From Opitutaceae bacterium (GTDB lineage: Bacteria; Verrucomicrobiota; Verrucomicrobiia; Opitutales; Opitutaceae): DNA of 16,020 nucleotides. The stretch spans positions 1 to 16,020 of the forward strand of contig RGAX01000048.1 in the NCBI GenBank assembly GCA_009919985.1, read 5' to 3'. A model generated the notes under the pieces. That model saw nothing but the letters and a program-made list of their open reading frames with translations, was not told where the DNA came from and did no database searches. Below are positions 7,048 to 15,417 of this stretch, one piece after another. Within the stretch, counting starts at the first letter, position 1. Every line of letters begins with the position of its first letter. The position numbers and the translations under genes are program-made.

Positions 7048-9315
7048 ATGTCCGCGAATCCCACCATCATCTACACCATCACCGACGAAGCGCCCGCGCT
7101 CGCCACGTATTCGTTCCTGCCGATCGTGCAGACTTTCACGAAACACGCCGGCATTGCCGTTGAAACCCGCGACATCTCCGTCGCCGCTCGCATCCTAGCG
7201 ACCTTCTCCGACTTGCTCCCAACTGCGCAACGCGTGCCCGACGCCCTCGCCGAACTTGGCGCCCTCACCCTCAAGCCCGAGGCCAATATCATCAAGCTGC
7301 CCAACGTTTCCGCGTCCGTGCCGCAGCTCAAGGCCGCCATCGCCGAACTCCAGGCCAAAGGCTACGCGCTACCCGATTTCCCCGAAGCCCCCACCAACGA
7401 CGCCGAGAAAGACGCCAAAACCCGCTACGGCAAAGTCATGGGCTCCGCCGTGAATCCCGTCCTGCGCGAAGGCAACTCAGACCGTCGAGCACCCAAAGCG
7501 GTCAAAGCCTATGCCCGAGCGCATCCGCACTCCATGGGAGCGTGGTCACCCACGTCAAAGACCTCCGTCGGCACCATGAGCAAAGATGATTTCTTCTCCA
7601 ACGAGAAGTCCGTCACCGTCCCCGCCGCGACCACCGTGCGCATTGAGTTCGTGCCCGCGCCCGCCCCGGCTGGCGCCTCGCCCGAGGCCGTCGCCAAGGC
7701 CGCGCAAACCATAGTCCTTAAAGAAAAAACTCCGCTAAAGGCCGGCGAAATTATCGACGCCACCTTCATGAATCGGAAAGCACTTGGCGCCTTTTACGCG
7801 CAACAAATCATCAAAGCGCAGAAAGACGGCACCTTGTTCTCGCTCCACCTCAAAGCCACCATGATGAAGGTCTCCGACCCCATCATGTTCGGTCTGGCTG
7901 TGCGCGTGTTCTTTAAAGACCTCTTCACCAAACACGGCCCCGCCCTGACCGCTCTTGGCGTTGATTTGAACAACGGCTTCGGAGACCTCCTCAGCAGAAT
8001 CGCCACCCTTCCAGCCGATCAAAAAGCGGCCATCGAAGTCGACATAGCGGCCGTATTCGCCGCGCGCCCCGCCGTGGCGATGGTAAACTCCGACAAGGGC
8101 ATCACCAACCTCCACGTCCCCTCTGACGTAATCATCGACGCCTCCATGCCTGCGATGATTCGCACCTCCGGCCAGATGTGGAACGCCGCCGGTAAAGGGC
8201 AAGACACCCTCTGCGTCATCCCCGACAGCTGCTACGCCGGCGTCTATGCCACCACGATCGAATTCTGCAAAAAACAGGGCGCCTTCGACCCCAAGACCAT
8301 GGGCACAGTCCCCAACGTCGGACTCATGGCCCAAGCCGCCGAAGAATACGGCTCGCATAACAAAACCTTCCAAGCCCCCGGTAAAGGCACCATCCGGGTC
8401 GTCGACTCCGAAGGCAAAGTTCTCCTCGAGCACCTCGTCGACGAGGGTGACATCTGGCGCGCCTGCCAGACCAAAGACGCCCCCGTTCAAGACTGGGTCA
8501 AACTCGCCGTCAATCGCGCCCGCCTCTCTGCGACGCCCGCCATCTTCTGGCTCGACGCCGCGCGCGCCCACGACGCACAGATCATACTCAAAGTTAAAAC
8601 TTACCTCGCGCAACACGACACCGCCGGCCTCGACATAAAAATCCTAGCGCCAGCCGCAGCCTGTCTCGCCACCCTCGAGCGCCTCAAAGCCGGCCTCGAT
8701 ACCATTAGTGTCACCGGTAACGTCCTTCGTGATTACCTCACCGATCTCTTCCCAATTCTCGAGGTCGGCACGAGCGCCAAAATGCTTTCCATCGTGCCCT
8801 TGATGAATGGTGGCGGACTCTTTGAAACCGGCGCCGGCGGCTCGGCTCCAAAACACGTCCAACAATTCACCGAAGAAAACTTCCTCCGCTGGGACAGCCT
8901 CGGTGAATTCTTTGCCCTCGCGGCGAGCTTCGAACACCTCGGCATCACTCAAAACCACGCCAAGGCCAAAGTCCTCGCTGAGACCCTCGATGAAGCCAAC
9001 GGCAAGTTCCTAGAATACGACAAATCGCCAGCTCGCAAAGTAGGCGCCGGCATCGACAACCGCGGCAGCCATTTCTACCTCTGCCTCTATTGGGCCCAAG
9101 CCCTCGCCACTCAAACCAAAGACGCCGACCTCAAAGCCCGCTTCACACCCATCGCCGAAAAATTGACCGCGAGCGAAAAGCAGATCGTAGCCGAAATGAT
9201 CGCAGTCCAAGGCAAACCCGCCGACATCGGCGGCTACTACAAACCGGACGACGCCAAAGCCTCCGCCGCGCTGCGCCCGAGCCAGACGCTCAACACTATC
9301 CTAGCTTCAGTGTGA
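7048..9315 (+). CDS. icd: Monomeric NADP-dependent isocitrate dehydrogenase
   Basis: This enzyme converts isocitrate to 2-oxoglutarate and CO2 in the TCA cycle with NADP and a divalent metal. Its 755 residues fit the monomeric IDH type (about 740), which is unrelated in length to the common 400-residue dimeric form. Hallmarks are IIYTITDEAPALATYSFLP (7-25), KLPNVSAS (83-90) and GSAVNPVLREGNSDRRAPK (132-150), the isocitrate-contacting region of the family. HPHSMGAWSPTSKTSVG follows, then IIDASMPAMIRTSGQMW, PDSCYAGVYATTIEFCK and LVDEGDIWRACQTKDAP. The C-terminal DNRGSHFYLCLYWAQALA is also typical. A Pro/Ala-rich segment at about 205-222 (VPAPAPAGASPEAVAKAA) may account for the extra length. The ATG at 7048 has no Shine-Dalgarno sequence. 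The gene stands alone, with its own upstream region and a convergent neighbour downstream. Confidence 0.96.
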   Translation: MSANPTIIYTITDEAPALATYSFLPIVQTFTKHAGIAVETRDISVAARILATFSDLLPTAQRVPDALAELGALTLKPEANIIKLPNVSASVPQLKAAIAELQAKGYALPDFPEAPTNDAEKDAKTRYGKVMGSAVNPVLREGNSDRRAPKAVKAYARAHPHSMGAWSPTSKTSVGTMSKDDFFSNEKSVTVPAATTVRIEFVPAPAPAGASPEAVAKAAQTIVLKEKTPLKAGEIIDATFMNRKALGAFYAQQIIKAQKDGTLFSLHLKATMMKVSDPIMFGLAVRVFFKDLFTKHGPALTALGVDLNNGFGDLLSRIATLPADQKAAIEVDIAAVFAARPAVAMVNSDKGITNLHVPSDVIIDASMPAMIRTSGQMWNAAGKGQDTLCVIPDSCYAGVYATTIEFCKKQGAFDPKTMGTVPNVGLMAQAAEEYGSHNKTFQAPGKGTIRVVDSEGKVLLEHLVDEGDIWRACQTKDAPVQDWVKLAVNRARLSATPAIFWLDAARAHDAQIILKVKTYLAQHDTAGLDIKILAPAAACLATLERLKAGLDTISVTGNVLRDYLTDLFPILEVGTSAKMLSIVPLMNGGGLFETGAGGSAPKHVQQFTEENFLRWDSLGEFFALAASFEHLGITQNHAKAKVLAETLDEANGKFLEYDKSPARKVGAGIDNRGSHFYLCLYWAQALATQTKDADLKARFTPIAEKLTASEKQIVAEMIAVQGKPADIGGYYKPDDAKASAALRPSQTLNTILASV

Positions 9316-9323
9316 GCAAAGCC

Positions 9324-9341
9324 GCAGGACTTGTTTCCTGC
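9324..9341 (+). other. Hairpin just downstream of icd
   Basis: GCAGGA (9324-9329) and TCCTGC (9336-9341) form a perfect 6-base-pair stem around CTTGTT, 8 bases after the icd stop. No T-run follows, so it is not a standard intrinsic terminator. It may help end or protect the icd transcript in the 118-base convergent gap. I see no better terminator for either flanking gene there. Confidence 0.35.
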
Positions 9342-9433
9342 CTAAATGAGGGGCGGAGCGCATCAAAGCCCGCCCGCCCCCAGAAATCATGTCCTGAGGC
9401 GCTGCCATCGTAGGGGTCAGAGGCGACGGAGCT

Positions 9434-10180
9434 TTATTGGAAAAAACCTTCAGCGTGAATCACGCCTGATTCTCCATCGGAGTTTTCGGATCCTTCTTCG
9501 CGACTTGCATCGGAAAATGTCCGCTGCCTCTGCGTCCAACGCACGGCGCAGAAACTGTCCGTAAGTGCTTCATAAAGCGCCGAACCGAAATCGTACGCTT
9601 GCCCATCGTAGCCTGCCTCCTCCGCCACCGCTTGGTCGATTCCAAGCATTACCGCAAACATGCGCCCGCGCACGCCGGGCACATACACGTCAATCTCCTC
9701 GCGACTGAAATCGAGATTCTGCCCGCAAGCCGCCGCGTTGTGACTGTGGTGCGAACGACACGCTTCGGGCCGCGCTTCGTAGACGGTGCAATTTCCGGCG
9801 CGCAGTAACACGCACGGGGACTTCAGCGCCGCCTGCGCCCGGTTCGTTTTACCGGCAAAAGCCGCCCGATGGGCCACCGTCCGCGCGATCACATTTTCAA
9901 GTTCCTCGGATGAAAATTTTTTCTGAATATGCTCCGCCACGATGAGTACTTCATGCGCCTGCACTCCCACGGGCACGTGACAACACGCGTCGCAGCCCGC
10001 TCGACATGCGACGCTAGAACGCGCCGCAGCCGGGGCCGTCATGTAAGCACGCTCAAATTGTTTTTGCTCGCTCCGCAAAATTGCGAGGAGATCTGCTGGG
10101 TTACGCGTTTTACGCAGACGTTTGAGCACGGTTTCACCAATCGAGTTGAACAAGATTTCTTCCTCATCGGTAAAAGCCAT
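9434..10180 (-). CDS. YkgJ-family cysteine-cluster protein (putative zinc/iron chelator)
   Basis: This 248-residue protein carries the YkgJ/CxxCxxCC family pattern, thought to bind Zn or Fe; its cellular role is unknown. The first cluster is Cys59, Cys63, Cys66 and Cys67 (CRAGCDACC). The second is Cys123, Cys131, Cys141 and Cys152 in PCVLLRAGNCTVYEARPEACR and the following stretch. The second half of the protein is less conserved. I chose ATG at 10180 (MAFTDEEEIL). An upstream TTG at 10219 would add 13 residues with no family look. The C-terminal 25 residues are Ser/Glu-rich and probably disordered. The MFS gene ends 51 bases upstream on the same strand, so the two may be cotranscribed, but I see no functional link. 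Confidence 0.85.
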   Translation of the reverse strand: MAFTDEEEILFNSIGETVLKRLRKTRNPADLLAILRSEQKQFERAYMTAPAAARSSVACRAGCDACCHVPVGVQAHEVLIVAEHIQKKFSSEELENVIARTVAHRAAFAGKTNRAQAALKSPCVLLRAGNCTVYEARPEACRSHHSHNAAACGQNLDFSREEIDVYVPGVRGRMFAVMLGIDQAVAEEAGYDGQAYDFGSALYEALTDSFCAVRWTQRQRTFSDASREEGSENSDGESGVIHAEGFFQ

Positions 10181-10231
10181 AGTTAGAAACAGTACGCGCG
10201 CCCATACACGCGCTGACAAGAACCGTAAACT

Positions 10232-11440
10232 TTAATGCATCGACGCACCCGCTCGATTCCGGCCGCGGTACATCGCAAGGAAAAAGATCAACACCGCCAC
10301 CATCGCCACGCCAAGTCCTCCCCAAAAAATTGGCCACTGCGTACGCCCCTCACTGGAGCAGTGGGCGAACCAAAGTCCCGAGCCCAAATAACCCACCATG
10401 TTACCCACGCCGCTGTTGAGCAGCGCCATCAAGGCCTGCGCTCGGGCCCGCCATGCGTGATCGACACGTTGATCGAGGTAAATTTGCTCTGTGATCGTCA
10501 CCAGTGCAAACGAGGCTCCATGCAACGTAATTCCGGCGATCAAAGCCGGCGGTGTAGCCCACGAACTTAATCCGTAGCGAATAACACCCAATGCCAAGCC
10601 ACACCCCAAAATCCATTTTAACCGCCAGCGCCCGATCAGCGCCCCGAGGGACAACATCACCACCACCTCCGAAATCTGCCCCACACTCATCCACGCCGTC
10701 GTGTGCACAAGCCCGAGTTCCTGCATGTGCACAGGAGTATAAACATAAAGCGCCGCCAATGGAATCGTGAATAACGCCCCGGTTAAAAATACGACCCGAT
10801 GATCCGGATGCTTCAACAGCGTCAGCGCATCCAGGCCGAGCCGTTGTGTCCACGACAACGACTGGATCGATTTAGGAATCACCAGCTCCGGCAACTTGAA
10901 GGTAAAAAGACTCACCGCGATCCAGGTCACCGCGCCCGCGTAACCCGCGAGCGTCGAACGATCCGCCCCAATTAGGCTCACAAACACGCAACCTGACATC
11001 CACCCGACCGTGGCCACCGCGCGCACCGGCCCGAATTGTTTTTTGGCATCATCGAGCCGCGAAAAAATAATCGTCGAGGCGATGCTCCAGATCGGCGCCG
11101 AGCAAAAGGCATGGAGTTGAATCAACGCTAACACGACCCACGGCCCCGCCCCGTAACGAATCGCCGTACTCGCCGCCACCATCGCCAAAGCCGTGGCGAA
11201 GCCGAGCCAGCGCAACACCTTCACCGGTGAAGTGTGACGATCCGCCATAGCCCCAAATAGCAGCGGCGACACAAAAGCCGCTACTGCGGAAGCCGCAAAG
11301 GCGTAGGGCCGGATTTGAGCGAGCCCATGGGCTTGGAGCACTGAACTGAGCGGCACGAACCACATGGCCAGCGCTGCGCCGAGCAGAAAAAACAGTCCAA
11401 TGAGTTCAGCGTACTCCGCGCGGCGAAGAGTGGTCAGCAC
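10232..11440 (-). CDS. MFS transporter, nucleoside:H+ symporter (NupG)-like
   Basis: This 402-residue inner-membrane protein has about 12 hydrophobic segments in two halves separated by a loop near 190-215 (SIQSLSWTQRLGLDALTLLKHPDH). The first cytoplasmic loop has an MFS motif A remnant, GAMADRHTSPVKVLRWLG (63-80). The end, with NSGVGNMVGYLGSGLWF and a WPIFW peptide, recalls the NupG/XapB and LacY-like branch, so nucleosides or sugars are plausible substrates. The exact substrate cannot be read from sequence. The start is GTG at 11440, which places the first membrane helix at about 13-30; no Shine-Dalgarno sequence is visible. The gene diverges from yjdM across a 126-base shared upstream region. 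Confidence 0.88.
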   Translation of the reverse strand: MLTTLRRAEYAELIGLFFLLGAALAMWFVPLSSVLQAHGLAQIRPYAFAASAVAAFVSPLLFGAMADRHTSPVKVLRWLGFATALAMVAASTAIRYGAGPWVVLALIQLHAFCSAPIWSIASTIIFSRLDDAKKQFGPVRAVATVGWMSGCVFVSLIGADRSTLAGYAGAVTWIAVSLFTFKLPELVIPKSIQSLSWTQRLGLDALTLLKHPDHRVVFLTGALFTIPLAALYVYTPVHMQELGLVHTTAWMSVGQISEVVVMLSLGALIGRWRLKWILGCGLALGVIRYGLSSWATPPALIAGITLHGASFALVTITEQIYLDQRVDHAWRARAQALMALLNSGVGNMVGYLGSGLWFAHCSSEGRTQWPIFWGGLGVAMVAVLIFFLAMYRGRNRAGASMH

Positions 11441-11496
11441 CTAGCGAGCACATACGCTGCAACGAAGGGATCAAGCTTCGCCCTCGTGCCGGCTCA

Positions 11497-11526
11497 GATT
11501 ACTCGCCTACAGCGTCGGATTACTCG
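11497..11526. repeat. Pair of 9-base direct repeats 21 bases apart between MFS and yjdM
   Basis: GATTACTCG occurs at 11497-11505 and again at 11518-11526, each preceded by TC plus one variable base. The 21-base period equals two helical turns, which would put both copies on the same face of DNA. They lie in the divergent upstream region, 40-70 bases before the yjdM start. A regulator-binding role is inference, and two copies of 9 bases could also be chance. Confidence 0.35.
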
Positions 11527-11566
11527 ATCGCAACGGCTGCCTTTAAACTCTTTCATCAATCTCAAC

Positions 11567-11893
11567 ATGAGCCACCCGCCCTGCCCCGCCTGCACCGTCG
11601 ATGATATTCTCAGCCACCCCAACCACTGGGAATGTGCCACCTGCGGCCACGAGTGGCCCAAGGCAGCCGCTCCTGAAGCCACACGCGTCGTCAAGGACGC
11701 CCACGGTAACATCCTGGTTGAAGGCGACACCGTCGCGCTCATCAAAGACCTTAAACTCGGCAGCGGCTCCCAAGTACTCAAATCCGGCACCAAGGCCAAA
11801 AACATCCGCCTCCAGGAAGGCGATCACGAGATCGCCTGCAAAATCGAAGGCAGCTCAATGGCCCTCAAAGCCTGCTTCGTCAAAAAAGCCTAA
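11567..11893 (+). CDS. yjdM: YjdM/PhnA-domain zinc-ribbon protein
   Basis: This 108-residue protein is close in pattern to E. coli YjdM (formerly PhnA). It has an N-terminal zinc ribbon with Cys6-x2-Cys9 (CPAC) and Cys23-x2-Cys26 (CATC), and a C-terminal SH3-like PhnA domain. The latter contains VKDAHGNILVEGDTVALIKDLK (42-63) and GTKAKNIRLQEGDHEIACKIEG (74-95). Despite the old name, the family is not part of the C-P lyase machinery, and its role is unclear. The ATG at 11567 starts directly before the zinc ribbon as in relatives; the frame opens earlier (11486) but that extension is not family-like. The following oxidoreductase gene starts 40 bases downstream, so cotranscription is plausible. 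Confidence 0.92.
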   Translation: MSHPPCPACTVDDILSHPNHWECATCGHEWPKAAAPEATRVVKDAHGNILVEGDTVALIKDLKLGSGSQVLKSGTKAKNIRLQEGDHEIACKIEGSSMALKACFVKKA

Positions 11894-11933
11894 ACTGCTA
11901 GCCCGGCTTTAGTGCCCGTTAAAAAAATCACGT

Positions 11934-12968
11934 ATGGAAATCGGTCTAGATAGTTTCGTCGCGATCCAATCCGACCCAATTACAGGTGCAACCCTCACAC
12001 CCGCGGAGCGCCTGCGCGATCTACTCGAAGAAATAGCCCTCGCCGATCAAGTCGGGCTCGACGTCTTTGGCATCGGCGAACACCACCGCGAAGATTTTCT
12101 CGATTCAGCGCCAGCCATCATCCTGGCCGCAGCAGCGGCTCGCACCCAACGCATTCGGCTATCCAGCGCGGTGACTGTGCTCAGCGCCCACGATCCGGTG
12201 CGCGTCTTTCAGGATTTTGCCACGCTCGATCTGATCTCGCAGGGCCGCGCCGAGATCGTCGCCGGCCGCGGATCTTTCACAGAGGCCTATCCTCTTTTCG
12301 GACTCGATCTGCAGGACTACGATTCCCTGTTCGCGGAGAAACTTGATTTGCTACTTAAAATCCGCGCGGAGACGCAGGTTCATTGGTCGGGCCAACATCG
12401 CCCAGCGCTCACAGGTCAGGGAATTTATCCGCGGCCCGTGCAGACTAACTTGCCGATCTGGCTCGGCGTGGGCGGAACACCTCAATCGTTTGTGCGAGCG
12501 GGTGTCTTGGGTTTACCGCTCATGGTCGCGATCATCGGCGGGCAACCCCACCGCTTTAAACCGTTGATCGAACTCTACCGCGAAGCCGGTCGCCGCGCCG
12601 GTCACGCCCCAGAGCGTCTCAAAGTTGGGCTGCACCTCATCGGTTATCTCGCCGAAACCAACGAGCAAGCGGCCGATGAGTTTTTTCCCGGTTACGCTCG
12701 TACCTTTACGCAGATCGGTCTTGAGCGAGGCTGGCCGGCCACGACGCGGGCACAATTTGATGCCCTCCGCGGTCCGACAGGAGCACTGGTGATCGGTGAC
12801 CCATCGACGGTTGTAAAAAAAATTCGTGGTATCGACGAATCTTTGGGCGGAATCAGCCGCGTGACATTTCAAATGAGCGTGGCCGCTTTGCCGCACGCGA
12901 AGGCCTTGCGCGCGATCGAATGGCTTGGCCAAGAAGTCGCTCCACAGCTCCACGAGAAATCACGGTGA
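11934..12968 (+). CDS. LLM-class flavin-dependent oxidoreductase (luciferase-like)
   Basis: This 344-residue protein has the bacterial luciferase-like TIM-barrel pattern. It begins MEIGLDSFVA, followed by IALADQVGLDVFGIGEHHRED (35-55), where the EHH motif is typical. RIRLSSAVTVLSAHDPVRVFQDFATLDLIS (73-102) and GRAEIVAGRGSF (104-115) are also characteristic. A middle PIWLGVGGTPQSFVRAGVLGLPLM and a late GDPSTVVKKI match the FMN-binding and C-terminal regions of the family. Members use reduced flavin or F420; FMN is more likely here, but the substrate is unknown. The start is ATG at 11934, with no clear Shine-Dalgarno sequence. Its stop is only 14 bases from the stop of the convergent subunit 3 gene, leaving no room for a terminator. 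Confidence 0.9.
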   Translation: MEIGLDSFVAIQSDPITGATLTPAERLRDLLEEIALADQVGLDVFGIGEHHREDFLDSAPAIILAAAAARTQRIRLSSAVTVLSAHDPVRVFQDFATLDLISQGRAEIVAGRGSFTEAYPLFGLDLQDYDSLFAEKLDLLLKIRAETQVHWSGQHRPALTGQGIYPRPVQTNLPIWLGVGGTPQSFVRAGVLGLPLMVAIIGGQPHRFKPLIELYREAGRRAGHAPERLKVGLHLIGYLAETNEQAADEFFPGYARTFTQIGLERGWPATTRAQFDALRGPTGALVIGDPSTVVKKIRGIDESLGGISRVTFQMSVAALPHAKALRAIEWLGQEVAPQLHEKSR

Positions 12969-12982
12969 GATTTTGCGAACAA

Positions 12983-13585
12983 TTACTTAGTCCACAAGAC
13001 GTTGCCGACTTCTGAAATCGGCACGCAGCCTTGGAAGCGTCCAGGCACAGGATCGTAGTGCAACACCGTGCGGCCGACGATCTCGGAGGTAAAGTATCCG
13101 ACCACGGTAAGCTCCTTAATTTGATGAAAAAAGGTTTTATCCTTTTTTTGCGAGGCCACGGCGATTCTCATCAGGATCGCATCCTGCTGCTCGGCGCTTA
13201 CTTTCACGAAAGACTGCGCATGGGCGGCTAGGCTCGCGGCATTAACCTCATCGAGACCAGCAGTAAAAACCTGTCGTTCGCTCTCGGTGCTATATTTTCC
13301 CAGCATGAGATCCACAAATGCGGGCACGCCGACATCGGAAGCGCCTGGCGTATCTGTGCGCGGTAAAATTCGCTCGGCGATAGCGGTCACTAGATCGAGT
13401 TGCGCCGACGATAGAAACAAAGCCTTGGCCCCCGGAACCGCGGCGGCTTGGAGGACATTGGCGATCAACGAAGGCGTGAGAGCAACGCCAAGAAACAAAG
13501 CCGCGCGTTTCAACGCGGCGCGGCGAGTCATCGTGTCAGCGAGGTGGGGTTGCACAGGTGCAGAGGAGAGCGTGGGCTGGGACAT
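12983..13585 (-). CDS. Gluconate 2-dehydrogenase subunit 3 family protein, Tat-exported
   Basis: This is the small subunit typical of membrane-linked flavin dehydrogenases of gluconate, fructose and related sugars. The 200-residue protein has a twin-arginine signal, TRRAALKRAALFLGVAL (20-36), followed by a hydrophobic core ending near LQAAA. The subunit 3 domain covers about 55-190, with LVTAIAERILPRTDTPGASDVGVPAFVD near its start and VVGYFTSEIVG near its end. A second start, ATG at 13531, lies just before the RR motif and would give a standard short Tat signal. The listed start at 13585 has a weak GCGGAAA about 8 bases upstream. It lies 18 bases after the GMC gene, its evident partner, which lacks its own signal and is probably exported with it. 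The run A-AAA-AAG near 13141-13149 looks incidental. Confidence 0.9.
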   Translation of the reverse strand: MSQPTLSSAPVQPHLADTMTRRAALKRAALFLGVALTPSLIANVLQAAAVPGAKALFLSSAQLDLVTAIAERILPRTDTPGASDVGVPAFVDLMLGKYSTESERQVFTAGLDEVNAASLAAHAQSFVKVSAEQQDAILMRIAVASQKKDKTFFHQIKELTVVGYFTSEIVGRTVLHYDPVPGRFQGCVPISEVGNVLWTK

Positions 13586-13603
13586 GGTCGTAATTTCCGC
13601 AGT

Positions 13604-15319
13604 TCAGAGGTTGTGTTGTTTCAGCTCCTTGACCGCGTGATCGCAGGCCCGGGCTGTCAGCGCCATGTAGGTAAGCGACGGATTCACGCAGGCCCCAGAA
13701 GTCATGCAGGCACCATCGGTCACGAAGACATTAGGCACGGTGTGGACTTGATTCCATTTGTTTAAAACCGAAGTTTTCGGGTCACGGCCCATGCGCGCGG
13801 TGCCCATTTCGTGGATGCAATTACCCGGCGCACTGTTAACAACGTCGTCGTAGGGTGTGACGTCTTTGAGTCCGGCGGCTTCGAGCATCTCTACGGCAGA
13901 GGCTTTCATGTCCTTTCGCATCGCGTATTCGTTTTCCTTCCAGCCGCAATCGAACGTAACCGTGGGCTGGCCCCATTTGTCGCGGAGCTTGGAGTTCAGC
14001 GTGAGACGGTTGGCGTGATATGGTAGACACTCGCCCCAGGCGCCGATGCCGAAACGCCAGGGACCAGGGGCAATCATATCGGCCTTAAATTTGGAGCCGA
14101 ACATATTGAGTTCCTTGATGCCGCGCGCCCAATCCGTGCGGCTCGCGCTGCCTTGGTAACCGAAACCGCGGAGGTAATCTTTTCGCGCGGTTTCTTTGTT
14201 CAGATTGCGGAAACGCGGGATGTAGATGCCATTGGCGCGCTGACCACGAAAATAGGAGTCCTTGAAATCATCAGAAACACCCGCGGCCCCTACCTTGAAA
14301 TGATGATCCATCAGGTTATGGCCGAGCTCACCACTATCATTACCAAGACCATGTGGAAAACGTTCCGAGGTAGATTGGAGCAAGATGGAAGTCGAAGCGA
14401 CCGCGGAGGCACACGAAAATATGATCTTCGCGAAAAATTCGATTACTTCGTTGGTCTGCGTGTCAATGATGCGCACACCGGTTGCGCGGCTCCGGTTTTT
14501 ATCGTAGATGATTTCACTCACGATCGAGAAAGGCCGGAGCGTGAGATTACCCGTAGCGTAGGCGGCGGGAAGCGTCGCGGCATTGCTGCTGAAATAGGCA
14601 CCGTAGGGACAACCCCGGATGCAGCGATTGCGGTACTGGCAGGTCGCGCGGCCGTTGTGGGGTTGGGTAAGGTTGGCGACGCGACCGATGATGATCGGGC
14701 GACCACCAAACGCGGAGGCCACGCGACGTTTCACGTCTTTTTCGAGACAGTTCATCTCCATCGGCGGTAAGAACTCACCGTCGGGCAGATGCGGTAAACC
14801 TTCGAGACTGCCGCTGATGCCGGCGAATTTCTCTGCGTAATCATACCACGGCGCAATGTCCGCGTACCGAATTGGCCAATCCACTGCGATCGCTTCCTTG
14901 GCGTTGGCCTCGAAATCTAGATCACTCAAACGGTAAGACTGACGCCCCCAGAGCAGTGAGCGTCCACCGACGTGATAGCCGCGCATCCAATCGAAACGCT
15001 GTTCTTCGGAGTAAGGGTTCTCCAAATCATTTACAAACCAGTGCGCTGAAGCCGGATGTGTGGTGTAGCCAGTGCGATTTTGTTTTTCCTGCTTCGCGAG
15101 CTCTGCCGGCAGAAGTTTGGTGCGACCTTCAAATTCCCAACTCTCGGTCATTGCCGTGGGATAATCCCCGTGTTTCACGTCGCGGCCACGTTCGAGCACG
15201 AGGGTCTTAAGCCCCTTCTCGGTGAGCTCCTTCGCGGCCCAGCCGCCACTGATACCAGAGCCAATTACGATAGCATCGTAGGTGTGTTGTTGGGTGCCTG
15301 CTCCTTGAATATTAGCCAT
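13604..15319 (-). CDS. GMC oxidoreductase, FAD flavoprotein (gluconate/sugar dehydrogenase-type large subunit)
   Basis: This 571-residue flavoprotein starts with the FAD-binding Rossmann motif AIVIGSGISGGWAAKEL (16-32). The FAD contact peptide GGRSLLWGRQSYR (118-130) follows. The C-terminal GMC block has His503 in NCIHEMGTARMG and Asn546 in VNPSLTYMALTARA, the likely catalytic pair. Three cysteines at 227, 233 and 237 (C-x5-C-x3-CP) lie in the middle. Related FAD-dependent sugar dehydrogenases carry an iron-sulfur cluster bound by such cysteines, so electron relay is possible but inferred. No signal peptide is visible; export would rely on the Tat signal of the subunit encoded 18 bases downstream. 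No cytochrome c subunit lies alongside. The substrate is probably a sugar, polyol or sugar acid. Confidence 0.93.
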   Translation of the reverse strand: MANIQGAGTQQHTYDAIVIGSGISGGWAAKELTEKGLKTLVLERGRDVKHGDYPTAMTESWEFEGRTKLLPAELAKQEKQNRTGYTTHPASAHWFVNDLENPYSEEQRFDWMRGYHVGGRSLLWGRQSYRLSDLDFEANAKEAIAVDWPIRYADIAPWYDYAEKFAGISGSLEGLPHLPDGEFLPPMEMNCLEKDVKRRVASAFGGRPIIIGRVANLTQPHNGRATCQYRNRCIRGCPYGAYFSSNAATLPAAYATGNLTLRPFSIVSEIIYDKNRSRATGVRIIDTQTNEVIEFFAKIIFSCASAVASTSILLQSTSERFPHGLGNDSGELGHNLMDHHFKVGAAGVSDDFKDSYFRGQRANGIYIPRFRNLNKETARKDYLRGFGYQGSASRTDWARGIKELNMFGSKFKADMIAPGPWRFGIGAWGECLPYHANRLTLNSKLRDKWGQPTVTFDCGWKENEYAMRKDMKASAVEMLEAAGLKDVTPYDDVVNSAPGNCIHEMGTARMGRDPKTSVLNKWNQVHTVPNVFVTDGACMTSGACVNPSLTYMALTARACDHAVKELKQHNL

Positions 15320-15363
15320 GGGGAAACGTTAACCTGCAGTGAATCCGACGGGGGTGAATTAAC

Positions 15364-15374
15364 GAAACCGTTTC
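15364..15374. promoter_or_regulatory. Palindrome upstream of the GMC gene, possible operator
   Basis: GAAAC-C-GTTTC is a perfect inverted repeat with a one-base centre, 44 bases upstream of the GMC start codon. It resembles the core of LacI-family operators, which usually have an even palindrome with central CG (for example GAAACGTTTC). This copy has one extra base. The 98-base gap between the GNAT stop and the GMC start is otherwise unremarkable, and no convincing -35/-10 pair was found. Confidence 0.25.
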
Positions 15375-15417
15375 AATAGGCCGCACTCAACCGTGGCAAT
15401 ACCCACCTTTTCGTTGC

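Noticed and set aside
7735..8616. Long open frame antisense to icd (293 codons)
   Set aside because: It lies wholly inside a clear icd coding region. Its composition (Gly, Val, Asp, Glu rich) is what the antisense of a GC-rich gene gives, and no family pattern is seen.
12969..12982. Possible bidirectional terminator between the LLM and subunit 3 genes
   Set aside because: Only 14 bases separate the two stops and no hairpin with a T-run is present there.
13138..13150. dnaX-like slippery sequence A-AAA-AAG in the subunit 3 gene (minus strand)
   Set aside because: A -1 shift would hit a stop after one codon, and I saw no stimulatory hairpin or Shine-Dalgarno-like element. A8 runs in the dus gene (6175-6182) and the LLM gene (12815-12822) show such runs arise by chance at lysine codons.
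14153..14770. Open frame of 205 codons antisense to the GMC gene
   Set aside because: Shadow of the well-supported GMC gene; no recognisable domain. Similar shadows at 494-880, 4939-5448 and 6259-6801 were dropped for the same reason.
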